64,000 nucleotides of DNA from Acidimicrobilacustris europaeus (GTDB taxonomy: Bacteria > Actinomycetota > Acidimicrobiia > Acidimicrobiales > Acidimicrobilacustridaceae): the NCBI GenBank assembly GCA_965194515.1, contig OZ239146.1, positions 1,922,001 through 1,986,000 on the forward strand. Direction: 5' to 3'. The position numbers were made by a program, and so were the translations under genes. Below, piece by piece: positions 1 through 9,128 of the stretch (positions are counted from its first letter, which is position 1; every line of letters begins with the position of its first letter). The notes under the pieces were generated by a model. The model made no database searches and was not told where the DNA came from. It worked only from the letters and a program-made list of their open reading frames with translations.

Positions 1-8
1 TCCATCGT

Positions 9-512
9 TCAGTCCTCGTCGGGAGTGTCATCTTCGAAGACTTCAACGTGGAACAACTTATCGAGCACGAAGAAACGGATAACCCAAAGAACGCCGAACG
101 AGAGCAACTGAACAACGTTGATAACCAACTTGGAGTCGGTATAGCGATGGACCACCCAAATAGCGACTGTCGAAAGAAGCAACCCGGCGACTGTAAAGAG
201 CCAGAACGGAAGTACTTCTTTCTTCCAGTGGCTCTTGCCGCGCTTTCCCCAAACCCACGCGCGGTTCATGTAATAGGCCGGAACCGCAGAAATGCAAACG
301 GCAACGACGTTCGCCCAGCTTGGGCGCATGACGCCCTGCAGAGCCAGAAGCAGACTTTGCCCAACGACAACATTGACCACGGCGACGAGGGCATAACGAA
401 GCCCGCGAGTCCGGATTGAGAAAACAATCTTTCCGAGTACCCCGAAGGTTTCAGGAAGCGGCGTCACCGTATGCGAGGACGCTGGGAACTCCTGATTGAT
501 TTCGTGGCCCAT
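9..512 (-). CDS. GtrA-family membrane protein
   Basis: Small integral membrane protein of the GtrA type (about 167 residues), a family thought to move polyprenyl-linked sugars or take part in cell-surface polysaccharide assembly. Four hydrophobic segments are visible (YALVAVVNVVVG, NVVAVCISAVPAYY with the typical N-R-x-W after it, LPFWLFTVAGLL, and INVVQLLSFGVLWVIRF), followed by an acidic tail. I chose ATG 512 because AGGAG lies about 9 bases upstream. A TTG at 545 would add 11 residues but has no ribosome site. Substrate is unknown. Confidence 0.8.
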   Translation of the reverse strand: MGHEINQEFPASSHTVTPLPETFGVLGKIVFSIRTRGLRYALVAVVNVVVGQSLLLALQGVMRPSWANVVAVCISAVPAYYMNRAWVWGKRGKSHWKKEVLPFWLFTVAGLLLSTVAIWVVHRYTDSKLVINVVQLLSFGVLWVIRFFVLDKLFHVEVFEDDTPDED

Positions 513-606
513 CAGGGGGCGCTCCTGGCGTTCGAGTCGGACCAAACCACCCTAGTTGCCACCTGCGGTGGCCTTGATCCGCTCGTTGTCGCCAGAATCA
601 CCGAAA

Positions 607-1791
607 TCAGAGAGCGTTTGCTCGAACGATGCTGCTCAACCACTCGCCGCTTGGCTTCACTGTGCGTCGTTGAGTTGCGCGGTCTACTTCGATGATCCCG
701 AAACGGGGCCGATAGCCAAACGCCCATTCAAAATTATCCATGAGGCTCCAATAGGTGTAGCCCTGCACATCGATGCCATCGGCGATGCATGACAGGACGC
801 CTTCAAGCGCGCGCTGCACATATTCGATGCGCTGCGGATCATCATTCGTGCCGATTCCGTTTTCGGTCACGAGTAACGGAACCGAACCCCCGGTGTAATC
901 CCACGCGCGTCGCAAACACGCGCCGAGCGATTCGGGCCAGAACTCGTAACCCATCGGAAGGGTTGGAACACCTTCCTCGCCACCCAGCACACTCTTGGCA
1001 CCAACTCGCGTACGGCTATAGACCTGCACGCCCAGAAAGTCATCCTCACCAACGATGTCGAGAAACTGATCTTCGGAAACTGCACGAACGTGATCACGCC
1101 GAGCAATCGCGTCGACATCATCGGGTGGAACGGCCTGGTAGTCGGCCATCGACAATGTGAGCCCCACCGGGAAATCGCCAGGACCACCCTTCAGTACAGG
1201 GACGACTCGCCGATGAGCATCGATGAAGTTTGCGTTTGCCGCTTCAAACTGTGCGTCGTCCGTTGCTCCTGGCGGAAACATTCCCATCTGATACCCAACA
1301 AACGAAACGATGTTGGGCTCGTTAATCGTGCACGCCGTGCCGATGAGATCACCAAGATGATTCACGGACTTTTCCGCGAAACGAAGAAAGCGATCAACCG
1401 TCGACGCAGTGTGCCATCCGCCTTCGGCAGCAACCCACCGTGGAGTTGTGAAGTGATGGAACGTCACCACTGGTTCAATGCCATGCGCGTGACATGACGC
1501 AAGCACGCGTCGGTAATGGTCGAGTGCCGCCATTGAGAATTCACCGGACTCAGGTTCGATGCGCGACCACTCAATCGAGAATCGATAGTTGTCGAACCCA
1601 AGTGCGGCACATAGCGCAATATCAGAGTCGTAGCGGTTCAGTTGATCGCACGCATCGCCACTTGGTGCTTCACAAATCGTGTTCGGCGCGTGTTCCCACG
1701 CCCACCAATCGTTGTTCCAGTTGCCGCCCTCGACCTGATGTGCGGCGGTTGCGGTGCCCCAACGGAATCCCTGCGGAAAGTTCGTAGCCAT
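607..1791 (-). CDS. GH1 family beta-glucosidase
   Basis: Glycoside hydrolase family 1 enzyme, expected to cleave beta-linked glucosides or galactosides with retention. The N-terminus has the family signature FxWGTATAAHQVEG. The acid/base glutamate is in TINEPN (E158) and the nucleophile is in LVTENG (E310). The sugar-binding YWSLMDNFEWAFGY block is near the C-terminus. At 394 residues it is shorter than the usual 440-480, but both catalytic glutamates and the C-terminal barrel strand are present. No signal peptide, so probably cytoplasmic. The ATG lies 6 bases after TAGGGT, a leaderless-type promoter. Confidence 0.9.
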   Translation of the reverse strand: MATNFPQGFRWGTATAAHQVEGGNWNNDWWAWEHAPNTICEAPSGDACDQLNRYDSDIALCAALGFDNYRFSIEWSRIEPESGEFSMAALDHYRRVLASCHAHGIEPVVTFHHFTTPRWVAAEGGWHTASTVDRFLRFAEKSVNHLGDLIGTACTINEPNIVSFVGYQMGMFPPGATDDAQFEAANANFIDAHRRVVPVLKGGPGDFPVGLTLSMADYQAVPPDDVDAIARRDHVRAVSEDQFLDIVGEDDFLGVQVYSRTRVGAKSVLGGEEGVPTLPMGYEFWPESLGACLRRAWDYTGGSVPLLVTENGIGTNDDPQRIEYVQRALEGVLSCIADGIDVQGYTYWSLMDNFEWAFGYRPRFGIIEVDRATQRRTVKPSGEWLSSIVRANAL

Positions 1792-1797
1792 GCGCGG

Positions 1798-1803
1798 ACC
1801 CTA
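1798..1803 (-). promoter_or_regulatory. -10 element (TAGGGT) of GH1 gene, leaderless spacing
   Basis: TAGGGT on the minus strand, followed by six bases and then the ATG at 1791. No Shine-Dalgarno sequence fits in this spacing, so transcription probably starts at or next to the start codon. No -35 box was assigned. Confidence 0.45.
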
Positions 1804-1853
1804 CCGGTCCAACCGGCACTGATGCGGGAAGAAGGCCCACAAAAGTCTGCTCA

Positions 1854-2723
1854 ATGTGGGAGATTAGGAGGGTGACTCAGGCCGCAGTAGACGCACTCCT
1901 CACCCTTCTTGATCTCGAACCCATCGAAGTCAATATGTTCCGAGGCATCAGTCCCCCGTCGGAACAACAGCGAGTCTTCGGTGGGCAGGTTGCCGGTCAG
2001 GCGCTCATCGCTGCGGCACGCACAGTCGAACCCGAGACGCGAGTGCACTCGCTGCATGCCTACTTCCTTCGTCCTGGTGATTCTCGGGTTCCAATCCTCT
2101 ATGAGGTTCAGCGGATCCGCGACGGCCTCTCATTCACCACTCGCCGCGTCACTGCCATTCAGCATGGGCGAGCCATCTTTAGTCTTTCGGCTTCCTTCCA
2201 AGTCCCCGAAGACGGCTTCGACCACTCCGCGGCGATGCCCGAGGTTCCCGCTCCCGAGACGCTCCCCACTGTTCAAGAGCGATGGGCGGAATTCGCAGCT
2301 GAATACGACGATCACCGGTTCGAGATGGATCTGCCCTTCGACCTTCGTAACTGCGACTGGTCACCTGAAGACCGCCATCGCGAGTTGCCGCCCTACCAGC
2401 GAGTCTGGATGAAGGCCACGGGCAAGCTGCCCGACGACCCCGTGCTCCACGCCTGTGCACTCACCTACGCGTCCGACATGACACTTCTCGACACTGCCCT
2501 GCTGCCTCATGCACTCGGGCCAATCGACAACGTCTTCATGGCCAGCCTCGATCACGCGATGTGGTTCCACCGTCCCTTCCGGGCCGATGAATGGTTGCTC
2601 TACGCGCAGGAAACACCCAGCGCCGCGAGCGGACGAGCTTTTGCTACCGGCTCAGTGTTCACGAGCGAAGGTCAGCTCGCAGTCACAGTTGTGCAGGAAG
2701 GGCTCATTCGCCCTCCGCGTTGA
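1854..2723 (+). CDS. acyl-CoA thioesterase II (TesB-like)
   Basis: Double hot-dog thioesterase that hydrolyses acyl-CoA to free fatty acid and CoA. Family landmarks are LLDLEPIEVNMFRG at the N-terminus, RVFGGQVAGQALIAAARTV, HSLHAYFLRPGD, and a second hot-dog half with LLDTALLPHALG and LDHAMWFHRPFRADEWLLY. Length 289 matches the family. The start is uncertain: ATG 1854 or GTG 1872. An AGGAGG abuts the GTG directly, too close to act as its ribosome site. It is a single gene between the divergent GH1 and a downstream lipoprotein gene. Confidence 0.9.
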   Translation: MWEIRRVTQAAVDALLTLLDLEPIEVNMFRGISPPSEQQRVFGGQVAGQALIAAARTVEPETRVHSLHAYFLRPGDSRVPILYEVQRIRDGLSFTTRRVTAIQHGRAIFSLSASFQVPEDGFDHSAAMPEVPAPETLPTVQERWAEFAAEYDDHRFEMDLPFDLRNCDWSPEDRHRELPPYQRVWMKATGKLPDDPVLHACALTYASDMTLLDTALLPHALGPIDNVFMASLDHAMWFHRPFRADEWLLYAQETPSAASGRAFATGSVFTSEGQLAVTVVQEGLIRPPR

Positions 2724-2785
2724 AAATGACCCCGATGTGCGACTGACAACCATGGGCCGAGTCAGGTCGGTAGCCTCGGTGCGCC

Positions 2786-4210
2786 ATGGCCCACTACCGC
2801 GACACCCGCCGATCGACCGCCGGACTTGCGTTCCGAGCTCTCGCTGGCATTCTCGCTCTGGCCCTTGGCAGCACCCTCATTGCCTGCAGTAGTGCGGCGC
2901 CATCTTCCTCTAGTTCGACCACGGCTGCGCCGACGCCCACAACCGCAGTCGACACTGGCGCCGGCCCGACATCAATCACAAAGTCGTTACGCGCAGCGGA
3001 AGTAGCGAGCGGATTCACGAACGCCACCAACATCGTGTCTCGCCCAATGCGCAATCAACTTTGGGTCACACAGCGATCAGGCACCGTCAGGGCCATCGAG
3101 ATTCAAACAGCATGGAATCTTGAACTCGGCCAAACACAACGAAACGGATTCAAGACTTACCCCGGTGCGGTCATCGATATTTCAAGCGATGTGTCAACCG
3201 GTGGCGAAGGCGGACTTCTCGGCATCGCGTTCTCTACCGACGCCCGAACACTCTTCCTTAGTTATGTGAACAAGAAGGGTGAAATCGTCATCGCGTCGTG
3301 GGCCGTGACTGATCCGACTCCCCCTCCAGTCACTATTCCGGCTCCGGCAGCCCCCGCTCCAACCGTCCCGGGCGCACCACCAACATCAACCACGGTGGCT
3401 CCATCGACCTCATCGACCTCAACAACGCTTCCCATTCTTCCGGCACCCGTTGTTGACCCCTCCTCAAAGCGAACTCTCCTCACGATCGCCCATGAAGGAT
3501 CAACCAACTATGCGGGCCAACTCACGCTCGGTCGCGATGGATTCCTTTATATAGGTGTCGGCGATTCTCCGAATGGCGCCGCGGAGCAAATGGCACAGAA
3601 CCCCGAGTCGTTGCTCGGAAAGATTCTGCGCATTGATCCAGCGGGCGCAACGATGGCCGACCCCTACGCCATCCCACCCGGCAACCCCTTCGCTTCTGGC
3701 GGCGGTGCCCCTCAGATTTGGACTCTGGGAGCGCAGAACCCACTGCGCTTTAGTTTCGACCGATCGAACGGGAACATGTGGGTCGCCGATGCCGGGCGCG
3801 TGCAATTCGGAGAAATTGATTACCTCCCCGTGTCTGCAGGTGCCGGCGATGGCGCCAACTTGGGTTGGCCCTTTAAGGACGGAAAAGAAGCCGGTCCTTC
3901 CGCTGATCAGGCGCCGTCATCGGTCGTGACTCCAATCGGAGTCACACCGAACACGAGTGCCGATTGCCCCCTTATCGGTGGCTACGTCTACCGCGGTTCA
4001 GTGACCGAGATACAAGGCGTCTACATCTATGGTGACTTCTGCACGGGCATCGTAAAAGGTCTCTTGCAGCGCAAAGGCATCGTCCTTGATGACAAAGCCA
4101 TCGGCCCGAAACTCGGTACGAATTCAATCGTGGCGTTCGCTGAAGACAACCAGGGCGAGCTCTACATCGTTACCGCAGGCGGATCAGTGCAAAGGTTGGT
4201 GGCGGCATGA
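2786..4210 (+). CDS. PQQ-dependent sugar dehydrogenase-like lipoprotein (GSDH fold)
   Basis: Exported lipoprotein with a glucose/sorbosone dehydrogenase beta-propeller. The signal peptide ends in lipobox LIAC (Cys34) and is followed by a Ser/Thr/Pro-rich tether to about residue 60. Propeller motifs include GGEGGLLGIAFS, LTLGRDGFLYIGVGD, SLLGKILRIDP and the C-terminal GYVYRG and GDFCTG blocks. A Pro/Thr/Ser-rich insert at about 177-222 interrupts the domain. The family motif NHxGG, holding the catalytic His, reads NYAG here (Tyr242). That casts doubt on normal sugar oxidation. The stop overlaps the next start by 4 bases (ATGA). Confidence 0.8.
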   Translation: MAHYRDTRRSTAGLAFRALAGILALALGSTLIACSSAAPSSSSSTTAAPTPTTAVDTGAGPTSITKSLRAAEVASGFTNATNIVSRPMRNQLWVTQRSGTVRAIEIQTAWNLELGQTQRNGFKTYPGAVIDISSDVSTGGEGGLLGIAFSTDARTLFLSYVNKKGEIVIASWAVTDPTPPPVTIPAPAAPAPTVPGAPPTSTTVAPSTSSTSTTLPILPAPVVDPSSKRTLLTIAHEGSTNYAGQLTLGRDGFLYIGVGDSPNGAAEQMAQNPESLLGKILRIDPAGATMADPYAIPPGNPFASGGGAPQIWTLGAQNPLRFSFDRSNGNMWVADAGRVQFGEIDYLPVSAGAGDGANLGWPFKDGKEAGPSADQAPSSVVTPIGVTPNTSADCPLIGGYVYRGSVTEIQGVYIYGDFCTGIVKGLLQRKGIVLDDKAIGPKLGTNSIVAFAEDNQGELYIVTAGGSVQRLVAA

Positions 4211-5046
4211 CCGATTCCAACATCGAAGCAACACAAAGCACAGAACCGCCGACTCGAAGCAAATTTTTTGCGGGACGCACACTCTCTGACGGTAAGACAA
4301 TCGTGTGGTGGCGTGAAATTCTGATCATTGCCGCCGTGAATGTTGTCTACGAAACAGTGCGAAATCTTTCCGCCGGAAAACCCTCAAAGGCCTACTCCAA
4401 CGCGCTCCTCATCATCGATTGGCAGCGCAACCTTGGCATTTGGCACGAACAAGCAATGCAGCAATTTGCACTCGGGTTCACGCCCCTCATCGTCGTCGCC
4501 AACTACTTCTACGGATCGATCTACATCATCGCAACATTGTTCACTCTGTTCTTTCTGTATTCGAAGTTCCCAGATGACTACCCGTTGTTCCGAAACACCC
4601 TCATGATCGGAACGCTGTGCGGACTTATTGGTTTCGCACTCTTCCCGCTCATGCCACCTCGCCTCCTCGACGACACGTTGCTTCTTCACGGTGCCAACGC
4701 AAACCTCTGGTTCGGATTCGTTGACACGCTCGTTGAATACCCAACGTTTTGGTCATTCAATGACCCGGCCATGAAGACAATCTCGAATCAGTTCGCCGCA
4801 ATGCCGTCGCTGCACTGCGGATGGGCATTCTGGACCTTCATTTCATTACTTCCACGAATGAAGTCATGGTGGTCAAAGACGCTTGTCGTCCTCTACCCGG
4901 TCCTCACTGTCTACGTCGTGGTAATCACCGCAAACCATTACGTACTCGACGCTGTGGCCGGATTTGCACTGTTCACGTTTGCCTATTTTGTCGCTCGAAA
5001 ATTCACGCGAGCCGGACGCGGCACACCGATTACGACTGCAAACTGA
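4207..5046 (+). CDS. PAP2-superfamily membrane phosphatase / inositolphosphotransferase-like
   Basis: Polytopic membrane protein of the phosphatidic acid phosphatase type 2 superfamily, closest in look to the Aur1/inositolphosphotransferase group. Catalytic motifs seen are MPSLHCGW (His203) and the final HYVLD motif (His244, Asp248). There are about six hydrophobic segments. Members transfer or remove phosphate groups on lipid substrates at the membrane face. It is translationally coupled to the sugar-dehydrogenase-like lipoprotein through a 4-base overlap, which suggests a shared envelope role. The 3' end overlaps the convergent glycosyltransferase gene by 17 bases. Confidence 0.82.
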   Translation: MTDSNIEATQSTEPPTRSKFFAGRTLSDGKTIVWWREILIIAAVNVVYETVRNLSAGKPSKAYSNALLIIDWQRNLGIWHEQAMQQFALGFTPLIVVANYFYGSIYIIATLFTLFFLYSKFPDDYPLFRNTLMIGTLCGLIGFALFPLMPPRLLDDTLLLHGANANLWFGFVDTLVEYPTFWSFNDPAMKTISNQFAAMPSLHCGWAFWTFISLLPRMKSWWSKTLVVLYPVLTVYVVVITANHYVLDAVAGFALFTFAYFVARKFTRAGRGTPITTAN

Positions 5047-6178
5047 TCGCGAGCCGGTAGGCCTCAACATTGCGTTCAACGACATCTGTCCAGTCGACTG
5101 GAGAGGGCGTCGTGCGGTTGTGTTCCGCGATTCGTTCCCGCAGCGTTCGGTCGTTGACGATGCGTGTGAGTTCACGCGCCATGTCGGCATCATTTGCCGC
5201 TAGTAATCCCTCTTGTTCATGCGCAACGAATTCACGTATGCCGGTCTGCGCTTTCGCTACGACCGGTAAACCAGCACAACGAGCTTCGAGTGCGGCGATA
5301 CCGAATGACTCAAGGTTGGCCGGGGCCACAAATACGTCCGCTCGTGAATAAATCTCGCGAATTTCCTCTCGAGTCCGACGCCCAACCAACGACACCGTGT
5401 TCGTGAGGCCATTCCCTCGGACATATTTTTCCATTTGTCCAAGTTCAGGACCATCTCCAATCACAACCAGCCGAACATCAATCGAGCGAGGTGTCCGATC
5501 ACGCACGTCCTTGATCATTCGCAATAAGTGCATCGGGCGCTTGCGCGGAGCTAGGCGCATTACCGATACCAGTGTCACAACCGATGGATCCCGCTCCGCT
5601 GGCGCAAGCGACCACGTGGCGTTCTCGATCCCATTTGGGAGCACCATGACCGTTGCATCCTTGGACGCAATACGCCGCACTGGCGCTACCGCAACCTCGC
5701 TTACCGCTGAAAGTACAACGGGCCACTGTCCCCACTTCGTCAATTTGTTGACCGCCCAGAAGAACGGAGTGGCATAACTCCAGATGCAATGCAATGTCAC
5801 AACGACAGGAATGCCAGCACGTTGCGCGTCTCTCGCTCCTTTGTAGGCAAGCGGGCTCACGACTCCACCATGGAAGTGCGCGACATCGACGCGCTCGGAT
5901 GCGAGCACATCAGTCACGCAGCGGAATGCCCGACGGGTAAACGGAATATCGAAAGGAAGCAACGGAACGTCGATGCGATGGACTCGGACGCCATCGACCA
6001 CATCAGGACCACCTGTCGTAGTGACCACCACGACCTCATGCCCGGCCCGTTGCAACTGTCGTGCAAGATCGTGGACCTGCATCTCGATGCCCCCAAGACG
6101 CGGGACATAACAATCGGAGATCAGAGCGATCTTCAGTCGTCCGGATTCGAATCCAGGGGTCTCATCGGTATGAGTCAC
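5030..6178 (-). CDS. GT4-family glycosyltransferase
   Basis: GT-B fold glycosyltransferase of the GT4 group (382 residues). The N-terminal domain has LKIALISDCYVPRLGGIEMQVHDLARQL, the usual acceptor-side start. The C-terminal domain has RLAPRKRPMHLL, VIGDGPELGQ, VSLVGRRTREEI, and the donor-binding ExFGIAALEARCAGLPVVA. Likely attaches a nucleotide-sugar-derived hexose to a lipid or glycan acceptor (PimA/PimB-like) at the inner face of the membrane. The start is GTG 6178. It lies among other envelope genes, which fits a lipoglycan role, but the acceptor cannot be read from sequence. Confidence 0.88.
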   Translation of the reverse strand: MTHTDETPGFESGRLKIALISDCYVPRLGGIEMQVHDLARQLQRAGHEVVVVTTTGGPDVVDGVRVHRIDVPLLPFDIPFTRRAFRCVTDVLASERVDVAHFHGGVVSPLAYKGARDAQRAGIPVVVTLHCIWSYATPFFWAVNKLTKWGQWPVVLSAVSEVAVAPVRRIASKDATVMVLPNGIENATWSLAPAERDPSVVTLVSVMRLAPRKRPMHLLRMIKDVRDRTPRSIDVRLVVIGDGPELGQMEKYVRGNGLTNTVSLVGRRTREEIREIYSRADVFVAPANLESFGIAALEARCAGLPVVAKAQTGIREFVAHEQEGLLAANDADMARELTRIVNDRTLRERIAEHNRTTPSPVDWTDVVERNVEAYRLAISLQS

Positions 6179-6223
6179 TCAGCGTCACGGTAGTCCTGAC
6201 CGTTGCCCTGTAAGAATGAAAAG

Positions 6224-7066
6224 ATGCCAACCGGGTCGTTGATCGCCTTTCATGCCCATCCCGACGATGAGGCCCTTCTCGATTCGGGCACGCTGGCTCG
6301 GGCCGCGCAGGCTGGCCACCGGGTTGTCTTGGTTCTTGCCACTCGTGGCGATGCCGGAGATGTTGGCGATGGCATCTTGATCGCCAACGAAGGTCTTGCT
6401 CAGCGCCGAACTGCTGAGGCCGAGACATCGGCGGCCGCTCTTGGCATCGCTCGCGTCGTTTTTCTCGACTATCTCGACTCGGGCCACTCCCCCGATTCCA
6501 ACGGGACATGGCCCCCAGGCACCTTCTGTGCCGCGCCGATCAACGAGGCCGCAGCTGCGCTCGCCGCAATTCTCTCCGAAGAAGACGCAGCGCTACTCAT
6601 TGCTGATGATCGCAACGGTGGGTACGGTCACCCCGATCATCAACAGGTTCACCGAGTCGCATGGGCAGCTGCGCAACTCGCTGACATTCCGTTCCTGCAG
6701 GCCACGATCGATCGCGAATTCCTTTCAGGTGGAATTGAGCTGGCAAAAGGTATGGGCTTCGAAGTACCGGAAGGATTCGTGCCCGCCGACCTGTCGTCTT
6801 GGTACACACCTGCTGCCGGGATCACACACACCGTCGATGTCAGTTCCGTGCTCAACAAACGCAAAGCTTCGATGGCCGCACATGCCACCCAAGCAACCGG
6901 CGCCCCCGACACCGTTCGCACATTGTCCGTTTTTCTTGGGCTCCCAGACGACATCTTCGCTATCGCTTTCAGCACCGAGTGGTACGTCCTTTCGCAATCA
7001 CCCGGCACCTCTCGCCCATCATTGCCTGACGCCTTTGCCGATCTCTTCGTCTCTGTCGGTCAATGA
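6224..7066 (+). CDS. PIG-L family deacetylase
   Basis: Zinc-dependent N-acetylglucosaminyl deacetylase family (the family of MshB and mycothiol conjugate amidase). The metal motif AFHAHPDDE is at residues 8-16 and the second metal-binding part is GYGHPDHQQVHR. These enzymes deacetylate GlcNAc-containing substrates such as GlcNAc-inositol. ATG 6224 was chosen over TTG 6203 because it places the conserved AFHAHPDDE at the normal distance from the N-terminus. Length 280. The stop overlaps the next gene by 4 bases, so the flippase-like protein downstream is probably co-expressed. Confidence 0.88.
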   Translation: MPTGSLIAFHAHPDDEALLDSGTLARAAQAGHRVVLVLATRGDAGDVGDGILIANEGLAQRRTAEAETSAAALGIARVVFLDYLDSGHSPDSNGTWPPGTFCAAPINEAAAALAAILSEEDAALLIADDRNGGYGHPDHQQVHRVAWAAAQLADIPFLQATIDREFLSGGIELAKGMGFEVPEGFVPADLSSWYTPAAGITHTVDVSSVLNKRKASMAAHATQATGAPDTVRTLSVFLGLPDDIFAIAFSTEWYVLSQSPGTSRPSLPDAFADLFVSVGQ

Positions 7067-8208
7067 CCGACACGCCCGACGAAGAACTCCCCGAGGTCCT
7101 TCAAGGCCTGAGCGCGGAAGAAGCCACAGATGCATTCGCAGTCGTAAGCCACGAACTGCACAAGAAATCGCGTACACGCCGAATCGCTGAAGTAGGAATT
7201 TCACTCACGGTCGTCGTTCTCATCTTTGCCTTCGTCATTCCAAAAATTACGGGCTCTGATTACGCCGACGTCTGGACCGAAATGAGCAAGTTGTCGCCTG
7301 TCGAAATCGCGGCGCTCATTGCACTTTGGTTTCTTGCGATGCTCGCCTATACCGGCGTACTCACCAACACGCTTCCTGGCCTGAAACGTGTGCAGGCGCT
7401 CTGCGTGAACTTCGCCGGAAGTGCAGTTTCGAATTCGCTTCCCTTCGGCGGCGCCGTCGGCGTTGGCGCAACCTACGCGATCGACATGTCGTGGGGTTTC
7501 AGGCCACCGGCGATCACACTTTCGATCCTTGTGTCAGGGATTTGGAACATCTTCGCCAAATTAGCGATGCCCGTTCTTGCGCTTGCTCTGCTTCTCATCT
7601 CTGGCGATGCGACCGGAAAACTGGTGCTTCCAACGATTCTCGGCCTTGTCGCACTTGTTATTGCGGCAGTAGTTCTCGGCCTCATCATGCGTAGTGAACG
7701 ACTGGCCGAACGTATCGGGCGTTTAGGGCAGTCAATCGTTCAATGGTTCTGCACTCTCACACGCCGCCATCACACACCAGATGTCGTCACTAGCGTTCTT
7801 GATTTCCGCCACCAAAGCATCGGTCTGGTTCGCGAACGCTGGGCATTCATCACGCTTTGGATCTTTCTTTTCAATCTCATTCAATTTCTGCTTCTCTTTG
7901 CGTGCATTCGCGCAATCGGAATCGACGGCATCACGCTTACCGAGGCATTCGCAGCATTCGCCTTTGCCCGGCTTCTCGAAACCATCCCGATCACGCCGAG
8001 CGGTGTTGGTTTTGTCGAGGTCGGAGCGGCGTCCGCCCTCATCAGTTTCGGTGGACCCGAGAACGCGTCAACCGCTGCGGTGTTTCTCTTCCGCGGCTTC
8101 GTCTATCTCCTCGAGATTCCCGTCGGAGCACTCGCTTGGGTTGTCTGGGCGTCAATGAGCCGGTGGCGTCGTCCTGTTGGTTCGGTTATGCCTGCAGTGC
8201 AGCAGTAA
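7063..8208 (+). CDS. LPG synthase TM-domain (YbhN/UPF0104) flippase-like membrane protein
   Basis: Polytopic membrane protein (381 residues, about 8 hydrophobic segments) of the lysylphosphatidylglycerol-synthase transmembrane family, without the soluble aminoacyl-transferase domain. Visible family blocks are LPGLKRVQALCVNFAGSAVSNSLPFGGAVGVGATY and the C-terminal FARLLETIPITPSGVGFVEVG. Stand-alone members are thought to flip or transport lipids. Translationally coupled to the PIG-L deacetylase (ATGA overlap). Converges with an LLM oxidoreductase gene, overlapping its end by 23 bases. Confidence 0.82.
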   Translation: MTDTPDEELPEVLQGLSAEEATDAFAVVSHELHKKSRTRRIAEVGISLTVVVLIFAFVIPKITGSDYADVWTEMSKLSPVEIAALIALWFLAMLAYTGVLTNTLPGLKRVQALCVNFAGSAVSNSLPFGGAVGVGATYAIDMSWGFRPPAITLSILVSGIWNIFAKLAMPVLALALLLISGDATGKLVLPTILGLVALVIAAVVLGLIMRSERLAERIGRLGQSIVQWFCTLTRRHHTPDVVTSVLDFRHQSIGLVRERWAFITLWIFLFNLIQFLLLFACIRAIGIDGITLTEAFAAFAFARLLETIPITPSGVGFVEVGAASALISFGGPENASTAAVFLFRGFVYLLEIPVGALAWVVWASMSRWRRPVGSVMPAVQQ

Positions 8209-9085
8209 TCGCCTCAATCGATTCTGCGCGCTGAGTACCAGTACCTAAATGCCAGTCGGGAATCACCAGTTCATCGACGCCCGCGTCATGCCATTGCGCA
8301 GCAAGGTCTGCGAATTGCTCAGCTGTTCCTGCAAATGCTGCACGGCCACCCGCCGCGTCAATGAACGAGCGTGCTTCCGACGCCGAGTCAGTCAGACACA
8401 CCAATGCTTGCGTCGAACGACGAATAGTTGCCGGGTCGCGTCCGATCGCCTCACTGGATTGATCGAGCACTGCGGAACGTTCGGCAAACTTCGATGGCAT
8501 CGACCACATGTTCCACGTGTCGGCGTGTCGAGCAACGAGCCGAAGCATTCGGTCACCCTTTCCGCCGATCAGCAGCGGAAGGCGGGTCTGTAGGGGTTTG
8601 GGTTCGCACCATGCATTCGACACTTCGAAAGAGCGACCTTTGAAATCGGTCACTGCTTGTTCGAGCAGAGACCGCACCACCGTGCAGTACTCGTCCAGAC
8701 GATCGATTCGCTCCCCTGGCGTTCCCAGTTGAATCCCGTACTGAGCGTGTTCATTGAGCTGCCAGCCTGCCCCCAACCCGAGGGTCAACCGACCGCGCGA
8801 GATGTGATCAACCGTGGCTGCCCAGTTCGCCACCACTGCTGGGTGCCGGTAGGTGGCCGACATCACCAGTGGGGCCAGGCGCACCGAAGTTGTGGCGACG
8901 GCAAGGGCCGACAGAACTGACGTGACCTCGAACCGGGGGTCGGACACGGCTCCGAACCCTCCGCCGTCGGCCATGAAGTGGTCTTCGACCATGACCCCAT
9001 GCCATCCCAAGCGCTCAACCAGTTCCACAGCCGCACAAAGATCAGGCCACGGCTGGCTTACGAGCGGCCACAAGGTCAGGTCCAT
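8186..9085 (-). CDS. LLM class F420-dependent oxidoreductase
   Basis: TIM-barrel luciferase-like oxidoreductase, expected to use coenzyme F420. Landmarks are MDLTLWPLVSQPWPDL, GWHGVMVEDHFM, VRLAPLVMSATYRHPAVVANWAATVDHISRGRLTLGLGAGW and PLLIGGKGDRMLRLVARHADTWN. ATG 9085 gives 299 residues with the family-typical N-terminus. An ATG at 9130 would overlap the start of the divergent SDR gene. Substrate unknown; a second protein of the same type is encoded at 19540-20385. Confidence 0.85.
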   Translation of the reverse strand: MDLTLWPLVSQPWPDLCAAVELVERLGWHGVMVEDHFMADGGGFGAVSDPRFEVTSVLSALAVATTSVRLAPLVMSATYRHPAVVANWAATVDHISRGRLTLGLGAGWQLNEHAQYGIQLGTPGERIDRLDEYCTVVRSLLEQAVTDFKGRSFEVSNAWCEPKPLQTRLPLLIGGKGDRMLRLVARHADTWNMWSMPSKFAERSAVLDQSSEAIGRDPATIRRSTQALVCLTDSASEARSFIDAAGGRAAFAGTAEQFADLAAQWHDAGVDELVIPDWHLGTGTQRAESIEAITAALQA

Positions 9086-9128
9086 CCGAACAGTCTCGTG
9101 CATTCGGTGGATGTGCGAGAGTGAGCCC

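Noticed and set aside
1866..1874. AGGAGG directly before GTG 1872 as the ribosome site of tesB
   Set aside because: There is no spacing between the motif and the codon, so it cannot set that start; the start is left ambiguous with ATG 1854.
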